Assembly (NCBI GenBank): GCA_035543015.1
Contig: DATKKG010000050.1
Span: 1 to 12,800 of the forward strand
From: DATKKG01 sp035543015
GTDB lineage: Archaea > Thermoproteota > Nitrososphaeria > Conexivisphaerales > DTJL01
Direction of reading: 5' to 3'
DNA length: 12,800 bases
Shown here: positions 1-6,472 of the stretch, in pieces
How the letters are laid out: every line of letters starts with the position of its first letter
How positions within the stretch are numbered: position 1 is the stretch's first letter
Made by a program: the position numbers and the translations under genes
The notes under the pieces: model-generated
Database searches by the model: none
Seen by the model: only the letters and a program-made list of their open reading frames with translations
What the model was told of the DNA's origin: nothing

Positions 1-157
1 TGGTTCCAACTATCGCAACCCGAGAACCCTGGATTGGGATCTTCATCCCACCCGCGACATACAGCCGCTCCGGAGCGTTCTTCGTCTCCACATCATTGAG
101 TGGTCGGCCCAAGATTTCCTCCGGAGTGAATGCTGATATTCCCCTCCTTTGGGGCAT
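1..157 (-). CDS. DprA/Smf-like DNA-processing protein, N-terminal fragment
   Basis: Only the first 52 codons are in the window; the gene continues past the left edge. The frame starts at the ATG at 157; a GTG at 166 just after an in-frame stop is the only other option. After a short Pro/Glu-rich leader (AFTPEEILGRPLND) the protein reads APERLYVAGGMKIPIQGSRVAIVGT. This matches the entrance to the DprA/Smf Rossmann fold, where a 'LY..G....L.G.RVAIVGSR' pattern leads into the nucleotide/ssDNA-binding fold. DprA loads RecA-type recombinases on single-stranded DNA in bacteria; archaeal relatives are less well understood. The N-terminal helical part is much shorter than in typical bacterial DprA. 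Family assignment rests on one motif, so another Rossmann/SLOG-superfamily protein is possible. Confidence 0.6.
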   Translation of the reverse strand, partial: MPQRRGISAFTPEEILGRPLNDVETKNAPERLYVAGGMKIPIQGSRVAIVGT

Positions 158-214
158 TCCTATCACTCATCCCTTCGCGTCGTTGCTATTGATATGCAGT
201 CGGTCGCCTGCGCT

Positions 215-248
215 CTGTCGCCGGAGCCTAGGCTCAGGCCACCGACAG
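215..248. other. GC-rich stem-loop between the 57-aa ORF and the DprA-like gene
   Basis: An outer pair CTGTCG (215-220) / CGACAG (243-248) encloses a 12-bp palindrome GAGCCTAGGCTC (224-235). It lies about 20 bases after the stop of the minus-strand ORF ending at 266 and before the DprA-like start. It could be a transcript-end structure or part of a leader; no T-tract follows. Confidence 0.4.
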
Positions 249-265
249 CCCGAGAGGGCCACATG

Positions 266-439
266 CTAATTGGTAATGTTCCTTCCGTTGCTAGATAAGC
301 GTTTAGCAACCCCTCTCGCTTGTCCGTCCTGATAACGGTTGGTGGCTATTAAGCACCAGCGCGACATTTGCCGGTTTAGCGATTGAACCGCCTCCTTCGT
401 AAGGAAAGAGATCCCATTGAGCTCATGTGCTGTAAGCAT
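266..439 (-). CDS. possible small protein, 57 aa, unrecognised
   Basis: This is an open frame from ATG at 439 to TAG at 266. The product begins MLTAHELNGISFLTKEAV and ends KRLSSNGRNITN. It is basic, with mixed polar composition and no membrane segment or motif that I recognise. Its composition looks more protein-like than the other frames here, and it is oriented toward the DprA-like gene 109 bases downstream. No good TATA box or Shine-Dalgarno precedes the ATG. A long imperfect inverted repeat (371-471) overlaps its first third and its upstream region, so the open frame could instead be incidental to a structured element. It may also be the remnant of a longer gene. Confidence 0.3.
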   Translation of the reverse strand: MLTAHELNGISFLTKEAVQSLNRQMSRWCLIATNRYQDGQARGVAKRLSSNGRNITN

Positions 440-471
440 AAAGAGTGGTATGGTTCAGGAGGCTAAACCGG
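371..471. repeat. long imperfect inverted repeat (16 bp of paired arms)
   Basis: CCGGTTTAGC (371-380) pairs perfectly with GCTAAACCGG (462-471). After a 3/4-base internal loop, TGAACC (384-389) pairs with GGTTCA (452-457). The remaining loop is about 62 bases and contains a small CCTT/AAGG hairpin and a GAGCTC palindrome. The arms flank the start region of the 57-residue ORF on the minus strand. It could be a structured leader, a recombination site or the ends of a lost element. Confidence 0.5.
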
Positions 472-544
472 AAGGATTTGAACCGACCAGAGCTTTGAGC
501 CAAGTCCCCGTTGGTAGACTGGTGGATTGAGTAGACGGAGGGGG

Positions 545-604
545 TTGTATGACGGCCCATGACGTTGTATAACTGTATACAGGCTTGTATAACTTTATAT
601 AACT
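545..604 (+). promoter_or_regulatory. promoter of the winged-helix gene with phased TTGTATAACT repeats
   Basis: TTGTATAACT occurs exactly at 565-574 and 585-594. A variant TTGTATGACG lies at 545-554 and TTATATAACT at 595-604. The spacings are 20, 20 and 10 bases, i.e. whole helical turns. The last copy overlaps TTTATATA (594-601), a good archaeal TATA box about 38 bases before the ATG at 636, placing transcription start near 623. Repeats overlapping the TATA box suggest an operator at which a bound protein would block TBP/TFB. Autoregulation by the downstream HTH protein is an inference. Confidence 0.6.
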
Positions 605-635
605 GGTGTCCTAAGAAGTGTCTTGGTGGAGAGAG

Positions 636-896
636 ATGGTTGTCCTGCATGAACCGACTATGAGAACTATCACGATGGTAGAGAAGGCCATCTTGGAATC
701 GAGCGACTACCCCACCAGGATGGAACTCTGGAGGAGCCTTCCGAAGAAGATACAGTACCAGACATTCCAGAGAGTCTTGGGATATCTGGAAGCGTCGGGG
801 AAGATCACATTCAATGGAAGAACCATCATTTACACCGGTGTCGACAACGAGAAACTCAGGGCGTTCATAGATTCATGCGTCAGGGTTGATCAGTAG
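636..896 (+). CDS. small winged helix-turn-helix protein
   Basis: The product is 86 residues. Its core, from DYPTRMELWRSLPKKI through YQTFQRVLGYLEASGKI (residues 24-57), matches a widespread archaeal small winged-helix family in which 'YPT...LW.SLPKK..YQTF..I..YL..SGKI' is followed by a short beta wing (here TFNGRTIIYTG). Such proteins bind DNA and are usually transcriptional regulators. A longer frame from GTG at 618 would begin upstream of the transcription start predicted from the TATA box at 594-601. I therefore chose ATG 636, which has GGAG five bases upstream; ATG 660 is also possible. The C-terminal tail overlaps the end of the opposing broken gene by a few bases. The phased repeats in its promoter make self-repression attractive but unproven. 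Confidence 0.75.
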   Translation: MVVLHEPTMRTITMVEKAILESSDYPTRMELWRSLPKKIQYQTFQRVLGYLEASGKITFNGRTIIYTGVDNEKLRAFIDSCVRVDQ

Positions 897-1176
897 CCAA
901 AGACGTTCTCGTAGTCTTTATGACTAATGAAGATCTCAATTATGTGAGGGCAGGCTCCCAGGCCCGTCTTGTGAACGATGGTGTATGTGGCTCTCACGCT
1001 CTTGGTGACCTTACACCAATATTCGTTATCCCATCGCGAGATACTTCTCAGGAATCCTGCACATGCTCCAGACAGAAGTTTTCGATGGACTTCGAGTGTC
1101 TGTTGAGAAGAAGGTCGACCTTCTCATTGGGAAGGCCTTTGAGCATCTCGTCGATCTCGAAGTTCCCCCACGCCAT
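890..1176 (-). pseudogene. frameshifted small hypothetical gene downstream of the histidine kinase
   Basis: Two minus-strand frames join into one plausible protein of about 95 residues. The first starts at ATG 1176, 18 bases after the kinase stop, and reads MAWGNFEIDEMLKGLPNEKV... for 42 residues to a TGA at 1048. The second frame, offset by one base, has no ATG of its own. It reads RWDNEYWCKVTKSVRATY and then HKTGLGACPHIIEIF to a TGA at 890. Both parts have protein-like composition, and the second lacks any initiation codon in a sensible place, so a single indel near 1050-1070 is the simplest reading. I do not recognise the family. A sequencing error would restore an intact gene, and two unrelated short frames cannot be excluded. 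Confidence 0.45.
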
Positions 1177-1193
1177 CCTGAATCTTCCTGGAC

Positions 1194-2948
1194 CTATCGA
1201 GCCCTGCGCTCCGCCTCGAAGGCCGTCAGCAGGGGGAACGTGATCACGACCGTCGTGCCCTTCCCCTGCTCGCTGGCTATCTCTATTGTGCCCCCGTGAG
1301 CCTCGACGAGGCGCCTGCAGAGGGCCAGCCCCATGCCCAGCCCTTGCGCCTTCGTGGTGAAGAACGGGGTGAAGAGCTTCCCCTTCTTGTCCTCGGGGAT
1401 GCCCACGCCCGTGTCGGTCAACTCGACGACGACCCTGTCTCGCTCGGTGCGAGACGAAATGCCGAGCTCGCCGCCCTCTGGCATGGCCTCGACGGCGTTC
1501 TCGATCAGGTTCCTGAAGACGAGGACGAGCTTCTCCTCGCTGCCTTCGATGCGGACCTCAGGGGCGAGCCCAAGGGAGATCCGGACGCCGTCGGGGACCC
1601 CCACCTGGGCCGCCCTCCGTATCACCCTGCCGAGGTCGATGGGGACCTTCTTGGTCTCCGAAGGCTTGGAGTACTCGAGGAGGTCTTCCAAAATGCTGTT
1701 CGCATGAAAGACGGCTTCCCTTATGGACCCCACGGAGGCCTGCGCCTTCGGCTCCAGCCCTCCCGGGAGGGTCTGCTCAAGGTAGTACAGGCTGGTGTTT
1801 ATCGCGGTCAGCGGGTTCCTGAGGTCGTGGGCGACCTTGGAGGTCACCTCCCCCACAGCCGCCAGCCACTGGGCCTGGAGCAGGAGCGCGCTGGTGTTCT
1901 CCAGCTCGACGGTCCTCTCCCTGACCTTCTCCTCCAGCCGGGCGGCGTTCTCCTCGAGCTCCCGCTCAGCCCTCCACCGCGAAGTGATGTCGCTGGCCAT
2001 CCCGATCGCCCCCTCGATCTGACCTTCCTCATCGAAACGAGGTGTGTAGCGGATCTCGTAGACCGATTGGCCCAGGTTCACCGTGGAGGTGTGGGCCTCG
2101 CCGGCCATCGCGAGGTGGATGTCCTCCTCTATCTTTGGGAAGTGGGAGCCGGCGTCGAACACCGACTTCCCGACGACCTCCCCGGGCGCGAGCCCAAGGA
2201 TGCCCAGGTCCCTCCCTTCGAGCAGCGTGAAGACGCCGTTCTTGTCGACGGAGAACAGCACCACCGGGGCGCCCGAGATGACCGTACGGAGGAGCTCCTC
2301 GCTCCTGAGGAGGGCCTCCTCCCCGGACTTCCGGTCGCCGATGTCGTGGGCCTGGAGGACGAAGTTCAGCGGCTTCCCCTCCCTGTCCTTCAGCACTGAT
2401 GCCGTAACCTCGGCCCACACAGTGTGCCCGTCCCTGTGCAGGTAGCGCGCTTCAGGGTTGATTGATTGAGCTTTCCCGGACCTCAGATCGTCGAAGAGGC
2501 GGTCGCTGGCGGCCGTGTCATCGGGATGGGCGACCAGCCGTGGGCCCCTCTCCAGCAGCTCTCCCTCCGCGTGGCCGACCATCCTGCAGAAAGCCTCGTT
2601 GACCCTCAGCCACCTTCCTTCGAGGTCCGTGATCACGATGCCCACCGGCGCCTGGAGGAACGCCGTCCTGAACCGCTCTTCGCTCTCCCTCAGCTCCCTC
2701 TGGGATCGCCGGACGTTCAGGAGGTGCTCTCTTGTCATGAAGTAGAGGACGACGGCGGTAACGACAAGAAGAGAGAACTCGCCGTAGTAGACCGCGACGT
2801 ACTGCGAAGCGGCCGGGCCCCCTACGGCCGCCGCCAGGAACCGGTCGAAGAAGAGTATCCACAGGGAACCCGCGGCCAAATACACGGCTGAGACGAGCAG
2901 AGAGGCCTCCCTCCTCTCCAGGAACCCGCCGACCGAGATGCCGACCAT
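1194..2948 (-). CDS. membrane PAS-PAS sensor histidine kinase
   Basis: With the ATG at 2948 the protein has 584 residues. Two N-terminal membrane segments (about 16-37 and 53-72) are joined by a short loop, so there is little extracellular sensor. Two PAS domains follow (about 90-207, with the IVITDLEGRWLRVNEAFCRM strand-helix signature, and 217-324), then a linker coiled coil and a HisKA dimerisation helix with H-box VAHDLRNPLTAI (phospho-acceptor His 374). The HATPase domain has N-box NLIENAVEAM, G1 DTGVGIP, an F-box-like PFFTTK and G2 GLGMGL. All catalytic boxes are intact. It should autophosphorylate on His and signal from the cytoplasmic face, probably via PAS ligand or redox sensing. 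No response regulator is adjacent, so it looks like an orphan. An in-frame TTG at 3017 would add 23 residues but would read through the TATA box, so I rejected it. Confidence 0.9.
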   Translation of the reverse strand: MVGISVGGFLERREASLLVSAVYLAAGSLWILFFDRFLAAAVGGPAASQYVAVYYGEFSLLVVTAVVLYFMTREHLLNVRRSQRELRESEERFRTAFLQAPVGIVITDLEGRWLRVNEAFCRMVGHAEGELLERGPRLVAHPDDTAASDRLFDDLRSGKAQSINPEARYLHRDGHTVWAEVTASVLKDREGKPLNFVLQAHDIGDRKSGEEALLRSEELLRTVISGAPVVLFSVDKNGVFTLLEGRDLGILGLAPGEVVGKSVFDAGSHFPKIEEDIHLAMAGEAHTSTVNLGQSVYEIRYTPRFDEEGQIEGAIGMASDITSRWRAERELEENAARLEEKVRERTVELENTSALLLQAQWLAAVGEVTSKVAHDLRNPLTAINTSLYYLEQTLPGGLEPKAQASVGSIREAVFHANSILEDLLEYSKPSETKKVPIDLGRVIRRAAQVGVPDGVRISLGLAPEVRIEGSEEKLVLVFRNLIENAVEAMPEGGELGISSRTERDRVVVELTDTGVGIPEDKKGKLFTPFFTTKAQGLGMGLALCRRLVEAHGGTIEIASEQGKGTTVVITFPLLTAFEAERRAR

Positions 2949-2984
2949 CAGGGCATGCGCTCCGAGATTACTCGACGCGTTACC

Positions 2985-2992
2985 TAAATAAA
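2985..2992 (-). promoter_or_regulatory. TATA box for the histidine kinase
   Basis: On the minus strand TTTATTTA, preceded by CC and followed by GG, lies about 40 bases before the ATG at 2948. This implies a short leader of about 14 bases. It favours ATG 2948 over TTG 3017. Confidence 0.5.
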
Positions 2993-3176
2993 GGCTTGTC
3001 CCTTGTGGTTTTGTCAAATCGTCAGGGAAGCCAGCCCCAGAGGAGAACGCGGATGGAAAACCCGTTCCTTGCGCCAGGATTCGGGATGCATGGGAAACGA
3101 AGTGATGCTCCGCTCGTGCTGGTTCTCAGACCTTGGGTCCAGGGTTGCGGGGTCAACAAAACCACTGGGGGGAAAG

Positions 3177-3184
3177 GATAAATC
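3177..3184 (+). promoter_or_regulatory. TATA box for the two-HTH regulator
   Basis: GGATAAAT, preceded by the purine-rich GGGAAA (a possible BRE), places transcription start near 3206. That leaves a leader of about 20 bases containing a four-codon ATG frame (3207-3218) that ends just before the TTG start. Confidence 0.45.
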
Positions 3185-3226
3185 TGAGAAATCGAAAGAG
3201 TTAGAGATGGCGGTCTGAAAAGGGGA

Positions 3227-4339
3227 TTGAATCCGCGGAAAGCCGGGGAGGGTCAGGTCGAGGCGAGGATAGTCCAGGTGATAAAGGAGAGGGGTCCGCG
3301 CAACGTCGCCCTCATCTCGAGGCAGACTGGCGTGCCCGTCGAGACCGTCAGGTACAAGATCGCGCACCAGCTCCCTGGCCTCGGCTTCAGGATCCACGCG
3401 GAGCCGGACTACGGGAAACTGGGGCTCGTCTTGCACTGGGGAAGGCTTAGGTTCGGCGCGCCGTTCGAGGGCTCCGCCGGCGTGGCCCTGAGGAAGCTGA
3501 ACGAGGCCGGATACCTGGTCTACTACGCGAGGATAATCCCGGCGGGGTACTATGCCTGCCTGTTCGCCCTCCCCCTCGACCTGGTGGCCGAGCATGTGTC
3601 GCTCCTCGATCACCTTGCGGAGCTGGGCGTCCTTCGCAGCTACGAACTGAAGCAGGTGACTTACGGCCACCACTTTTCGCTCGACCCGAAGTACTTCAAC
3701 TTCCGCACCGGAAGGTGGGAGGTCGACTGGGGCGGGCTCGATTCCAAGGAGCCCGCGTTCGAAGCCCGAGAGCGCCGGCCCTCGCCCGCCGGAATCGACC
3801 GGTACGACCTCCTCCTCGTCAAGGAGCTCCAGATCGACTCCCTCAGGCACAACGCAGACATAGCGCAGAAGCTGGGCATCCCCCCTCCAGTCCTGGGATA
3901 CCACATGAGGACTCACGTTGAGGAGCAGGGCCTCATCGACAGGTACATCGTAAGATGGATGCAAGACGTAACGAAGACCCTGGCCCACGCCGTCATGGTG
4001 ACCCGCCTGGTTGCGACGGAGCTTGACGGGAGGCAGATGTCCAGGGCCAGGGCCGTCGTCGGCAGGATCCCCTTCGCCTGGTCGGAGTACACTCTCGAGG
4101 ACGGGACCTTCGTTTCGACCCTGTGCATACCCGTCGAGGAGGCCATCACGACCTTCGACTACATCCATGGAAGGCTGGCCGACATCGGCGACAAGATCGA
4201 GGTGGGTTTCGTGAAGCCCAGCGATGCCCACAGCTTCACGATACCGTACAACATGTACGACAGGGGCTGGACCTCCGGAGTCGAAGGGCTAAGGTCGAAC
4301 CTCATCCGGCTCGTTCGAGCAACAAAAAAAGTCCGGTAG
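3227..4339 (+). CDS. two-HTH Lrp/AsnC-like transcriptional regulator
   Basis: The product is 370 residues and built from two similar halves. Each half has a helix-turn-helix: residues about 26-48, with SRQTGVPVETVRYKI, and about 205-238, with DIAQKLGIPPPVLGYHM leading into EEQGLI. Each HTH is followed by a region predicted to form alpha/beta structure resembling the ligand-binding part of Lrp-type proteins. Double-HTH regulators of this kind are common in archaea, especially TACK lineages, and are presumed cytoplasmic DNA-binding proteins; no ligand can be read from the sequence. The start is TTG 3227 with AGGGG directly before it, unusually close for a Shine-Dalgarno. A GTG near 3278 would be a shorter alternative. 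The gene is divergent from the histidine kinase across about 280 bases, so a shared regulatory link is possible but not shown. Confidence 0.8.
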   Translation: MNPRKAGEGQVEARIVQVIKERGPRNVALISRQTGVPVETVRYKIAHQLPGLGFRIHAEPDYGKLGLVLHWGRLRFGAPFEGSAGVALRKLNEAGYLVYYARIIPAGYYACLFALPLDLVAEHVSLLDHLAELGVLRSYELKQVTYGHHFSLDPKYFNFRTGRWEVDWGGLDSKEPAFEARERRPSPAGIDRYDLLLVKELQIDSLRHNADIAQKLGIPPPVLGYHMRTHVEEQGLIDRYIVRWMQDVTKTLAHAVMVTRLVATELDGRQMSRARAVVGRIPFAWSEYTLEDGTFVSTLCIPVEEAITTFDYIHGRLADIGDKIEVGFVKPSDAHSFTIPYNMYDRGWTSGVEGLRSNLIRLVRATKKVR

Positions 4340-4346
4340 ATCTCGC

Positions 4347-4469
4347 CTAGTCGACTATGCCGCCTATCTCGTCGAAAGGAGTGAGGTGGATTCCATGCGT
4401 CGCCAGCACAAGGCGAATCCCGAACGCTGCAACGATCAGGACTATCGCCCACTTAGTGTATCGGTCCAT
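4347..4469 (-). CDS. single-TM small protein, 40 aa
   Basis: A short frame runs from ATG 4469 to TAG 4347. The protein begins MDRYTKWAIVLIVAAFGIRL, giving one hydrophobic helix (about residues 7-23) after a short charged N-terminus. It ends in an amphipathic, acidic tail (HLTPFDEIGGIVD). The clean pattern of charged head, one membrane helix and Pro/Asp/Glu tail is typical of genuine small archaeal membrane proteins. A TATA-like GGTATAATT (4501-4509, minus strand) lies about 36 bases upstream. It converges on the two-HTH regulator, with only seven bases between the stops. Function is unknown. It is easily missed because of its size. Confidence 0.65.
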   Translation of the reverse strand: MDRYTKWAIVLIVAAFGIRLVLATHGIHLTPFDEIGGIVD

Positions 4470-4786
4470 TTGACGTCATGCCGCGGCTCGGCTTCCAGAG
4501 AATTATACCATTCCACTAGGAACTGACGACCTCCTTGTGAAAATATAGAACACGAGCCCCCGGCTGGACTCTTCGAGCCTTGCCTTCCTTGAGACGGTAG
4601 GAGGTGCCGTCCTGGCGGCCATGGTGCCCCAGATCGGCGGCCCTTCCGCATCGCGCCTTCCCGGCATCTCCGTATCCTCCTGCATAAGGGTCACAATGGC
4701 GGGTCCAGGGGATGGGCCCAGAGCCGTTCCGGGGGGACTATCGCCTCCCTGGGGGCAGCGCCAGGCCGCCAGGCCTGATGGGCCCC
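4470..4786. other. stretch without a confident gene
   Basis: The region is GC-rich and all three minus frames are largely open, which makes open length uninformative. One minus frame ends with the protein-like HHGRQDGTSYRLKEGKARRV just before a TAG near 4518, but it has no start codon and a stop upstream. Another has ATG near 4690 and encodes a Pro/Arg-rich peptide. None is supported by a promoter, so I call no gene. The likely promoter of the 40-residue gene lies at 4501-4509. Confidence 0.4.
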
Positions 4787-5503
4787 TCATGCCGAGAGCC
4801 GGAAGTTCACCTGGTTGCGGAGGTCGTCCCTGCCCGCTTTGGAGAGGCTCAGCCGCTTGTCGGCCAGGTAGGAATCCAGGGTCGCCTGGGTGATCCTGCG
4901 GAGCTGATGGAGCCTGCACCACTCTATGACGTCGTCGACGAGCTTGGGGACCAGCTCCTCGTCGGCCTTCACCCTCCTCTCCTCCACCTTCTTGGAGATC
5001 CTCATCATCCTCATCTTGAGCTCGGGGTTCTCCGAGAAGGTGCCCGTCACGCCCAGCGACCTCCAGAACTCGTAGGCCAGCTCGTCCAGAGGGGGGACCT
5101 TGTCTCGGCCGTAGGTGTTGGCCGCGAACTTGAGCATGTCATTGGCCACTTCGTCGTCGCTCTTGGCCATCCACGCGTCCTTCGACTCCTTCCTGCTCCA
5201 CCAGTCGGCCGTCTTGACGAAGGAGTACACGGCGCCGTCCTTCGCCCAGGAGAGCTCTATGAAGCCCAGCTCCTGCGAGTGAGAGCCCGTCCCGTAGGCG
5301 GTTTCGATGACCAGGCAGGGGGCCCCGGCGTTCCTGGCGACGTCCACGAACGCCTTCCAGTCGTCGCTCCTGTCATCCCAGCGGAAGAGCACCGCAGAAC
5401 CCTCGGAGACGCGCGAACCGACGAAGGTCGCCAGGTCCAGCGTCACCGCGTAGGTGGAGACCTCTTCGAAGATGTCGCCTATGTCGACCTTCTGGCTCGC
5501 CAA
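4787..5503 (-). CDS. conserved-looking hypothetical protein, 238 aa
   Basis: It starts at TTG 5503. The N-terminal half (about 1-100) alternates short beta strands and helices (ATFVGSRVSEGSAVLFRWDD, then APCLVIETAYGTGSHSQEL) and looks like a compact alpha/beta fold. The C-terminal half (about 110-238) is helical and charged. It ends in a segment resembling a DNA- or RNA-binding helical bundle (RITQATLDSYLADKRLSLSK). There is no signal peptide or membrane segment, so it should be cytoplasmic. A TATA box (TTATATCA, 5543-5550) predicts transcription start near 5520 with a leader of about 17 bases, supporting the TTG. I do not recognise the family. The gene lies downstream of and parallel to the tandem-AbrB gene but has its own promoter, so co-function is only a guess. 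Confidence 0.7.
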   Translation of the reverse strand: MASQKVDIGDIFEEVSTYAVTLDLATFVGSRVSEGSAVLFRWDDRSDDWKAFVDVARNAGAPCLVIETAYGTGSHSQELGFIELSWAKDGAVYSFVKTADWWSRKESKDAWMAKSDDEVANDMLKFAANTYGRDKVPPLDELAYEFWRSLGVTGTFSENPELKMRMMRISKKVEERRVKADEELVPKLVDDVIEWCRLHQLRRITQATLDSYLADKRLSLSKAGRDDLRNQVNFRLSA

Positions 5504-5542
5504 CTGTATGGGACCGACCCGGGTCTCCTATCTGGATGACGA

Positions 5543-5550
5543 TGATATAA
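5543..5550 (-). promoter_or_regulatory. TATA box for the 238-aa gene
   Basis: TTATATCA on the minus strand is centred about 43 bases before the TTG at 5503. The leader contains AGGAGA (5524-5529, minus strand), but this is too far from the TTG to act as its Shine-Dalgarno. Confidence 0.55.
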
Positions 5551-5642
5551 GATGTAGCCCCCTCCTCGATGCTCCTGCGGGCCCGGCCGAGCCATCTCGT
5601 GTTCCAGAGACCCCTCTCCCCTTTGGCCGTCTCGGCCTAGAA

Positions 5643-5660
5643 CGCGGGACCAAGCCCGCG
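5643..5660 (-). terminator. GC stem-loop downstream of the tandem-AbrB gene
   Basis: CGCGGG (5643-5648) and CCCGCG (5655-5660) form a perfect 6-bp stem with a six-base loop. It lies about 40 bases after the AbrB-protein stop in the direction of transcription. Only a weak TTCTAGG follows, so termination is a possibility, not a firm call. Confidence 0.3.
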
Positions 5661-5701
5661 TCCGGCGCCCGCAGGTCGCTTCGGGTTCCCTTCGATCTGG
5701 G

Positions 5702-6049
5702 TTATTCGGTGGGTCTGGACGGAGGGCTTCCCTTCCTGACGATGACTTCATCACCTTTCCGTATCCAGATGATCCCTTCCTCCCCGTAGAGGATGGAGTC
5801 GAGTTTCAACGCCTTCCTTATGTGTCTGGGAACGGCCGCCCTTCCGCCTCTGCTGAGGATCGTCTTCTGGTAGCTCGACGCTGGCGTTCCCTTTGTGACG
5901 ACGACTTCATCCCCCTTCTGCGTCCAAAGTAGCTTCTCCCTCTTCTGGGGCGCATATCTGAGGTCCAACAGCTCCATTACCTCCTTAGGAATGGTCGTCC
6001 TTCCGCTTCTACCGAGGATGGTCGTCCCGAGGACGAGTTCGTCTACCAA
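5702..6049 (-). CDS. tandem AbrB/SpoVT-fold DNA-binding protein
   Basis: The protein has 115 residues and two copies of the swapped-hairpin AbrB fold. Copy 1 is residues about 9-55, with TILGRSGRTTIPKEVMELL and later KGDEVVVTKG. Copy 2 is residues about 63-108, with TILSRGGRAAVPRHIRKAL and later KGDEVIVRKG. In ordinary AbrB/MazE proteins two chains pair to make the DNA-binding barrel; here one chain could make it alone. It is presumably a cytoplasmic transcription factor. No PIN or other toxin gene follows it, unlike the VapB at 8592-8822, so a stand-alone regulator is more likely than an antitoxin. The start is TTG 6049, supported by the TATA box at 6079-6086, giving a leader of about seven bases. 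The DNA of the two halves is also recognisably similar, pointing to internal duplication. Confidence 0.82.
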   Translation of the reverse strand: MVDELVLGTTILGRSGRTTIPKEVMELLDLRYAPQKREKLLWTQKGDEVVVTKGTPASSYQKTILSRGGRAAVPRHIRKALKLDSILYGEEGIIWIRKGDEVIVRKGSPPSRPTE

Positions 6050-6078
6050 GTCTAGGTGTGGACCATCCTGATCATACC

Positions 6079-6086
6079 ATATTTAA
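6079..6086 (-). promoter_or_regulatory. TATA box for the tandem-AbrB gene
   Basis: TTAAATAT on the minus strand lies about 33 bases before TTG 6049, so the transcript is almost leaderless. Confidence 0.55.
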
Positions 6087-6472
6087 TCGCATGCCTTCAT
6101 TTACAACCGCCTGAGTGCCGCGCCTGACAGTGAAGCCGCAGGCAACCACGACCAGTCTCGGGGTTGTCCGGGCCACGGGGGCCTGCAGAGGCGGCCAGAA
6201 TTCAACTGGGAGTCGAACCCACGAGACCGCCTCGTTCGACAACATCACGCTCTGCTACACCCCTTGAAAGGGATGCAGGTCGACCTCTTTCGTTCACAAG
6301 GAGGCTGGCCTGGCGGCGAGCGCCTAGGTCCTCGGAACAGGGGCCCCCCTGATCCTGCGAAGCCGTCGACCGTGCCGGGGAACAAGGTAGTGAAGATGCG
6401 GCTCCCCAAAAAGGAGAAGAAGGAAAGGACCGTCAGGAAGGCCGAGCGCCTTGCCCGGCCTCCGCTCCAAGG
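6087..6472. other. intergenic stretch without a confident gene
   Basis: It holds several GC hairpins (for example GGCC/GGCC pairs near 6170-6182) and a tRNA-like T-arm (6201-6268, described separately). A plus-strand frame ends in a short Lys/Arg-rich tail (MRLPKKEKKERTVRKAERLA, near 6395-6455) that overlaps the Tat-protein stop. That tail is the most protein-like part, but no start or promoter supports it. Confidence 0.35.
6201..6268 (-). other. tRNA-like remnant (T-arm and short terminal stem)
   Basis: The minus strand contains GGGTTCGACTCCC, a canonical T-arm. About 45 bases earlier is GTAGCAGAGCG, which resembles a D-arm missing its G-G loop bases. The ends TTCAA and TTGAA pair across 68 bases. 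The acceptor stem pairs only five bases and I cannot build an anticodon stem, so this is a degenerate or truncated tRNA, or an integrase-type attachment scar, not a working tRNA. Confidence 0.3.

Noticed and set aside
480..520. T-arm-like GGTTCAAATCC on the minus strand (tRNA candidate)
   Set aside because: The flanking bases do not form a T-stem and no complementary acceptor strand lies about 70 bases away.
1296..2399. 367-residue plus-strand frame opposite the histidine kinase
   Set aside because: Antisense to all the kinase catalytic boxes; no motif of its own.
3014..4231. 405-residue open frame on the minus strand opposite the two-HTH regulator
   Set aside because: Antisense to a well-supported gene; composition is Pro/Gly/Arg-rich without motifs; it arises from GC-rich codon use.
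4712..5539. 275-residue plus-strand frame
   Set aside because: Opposite the 238-residue gene, which has a promoter and balanced composition; this one is Pro/Gly/Arg/His-rich.
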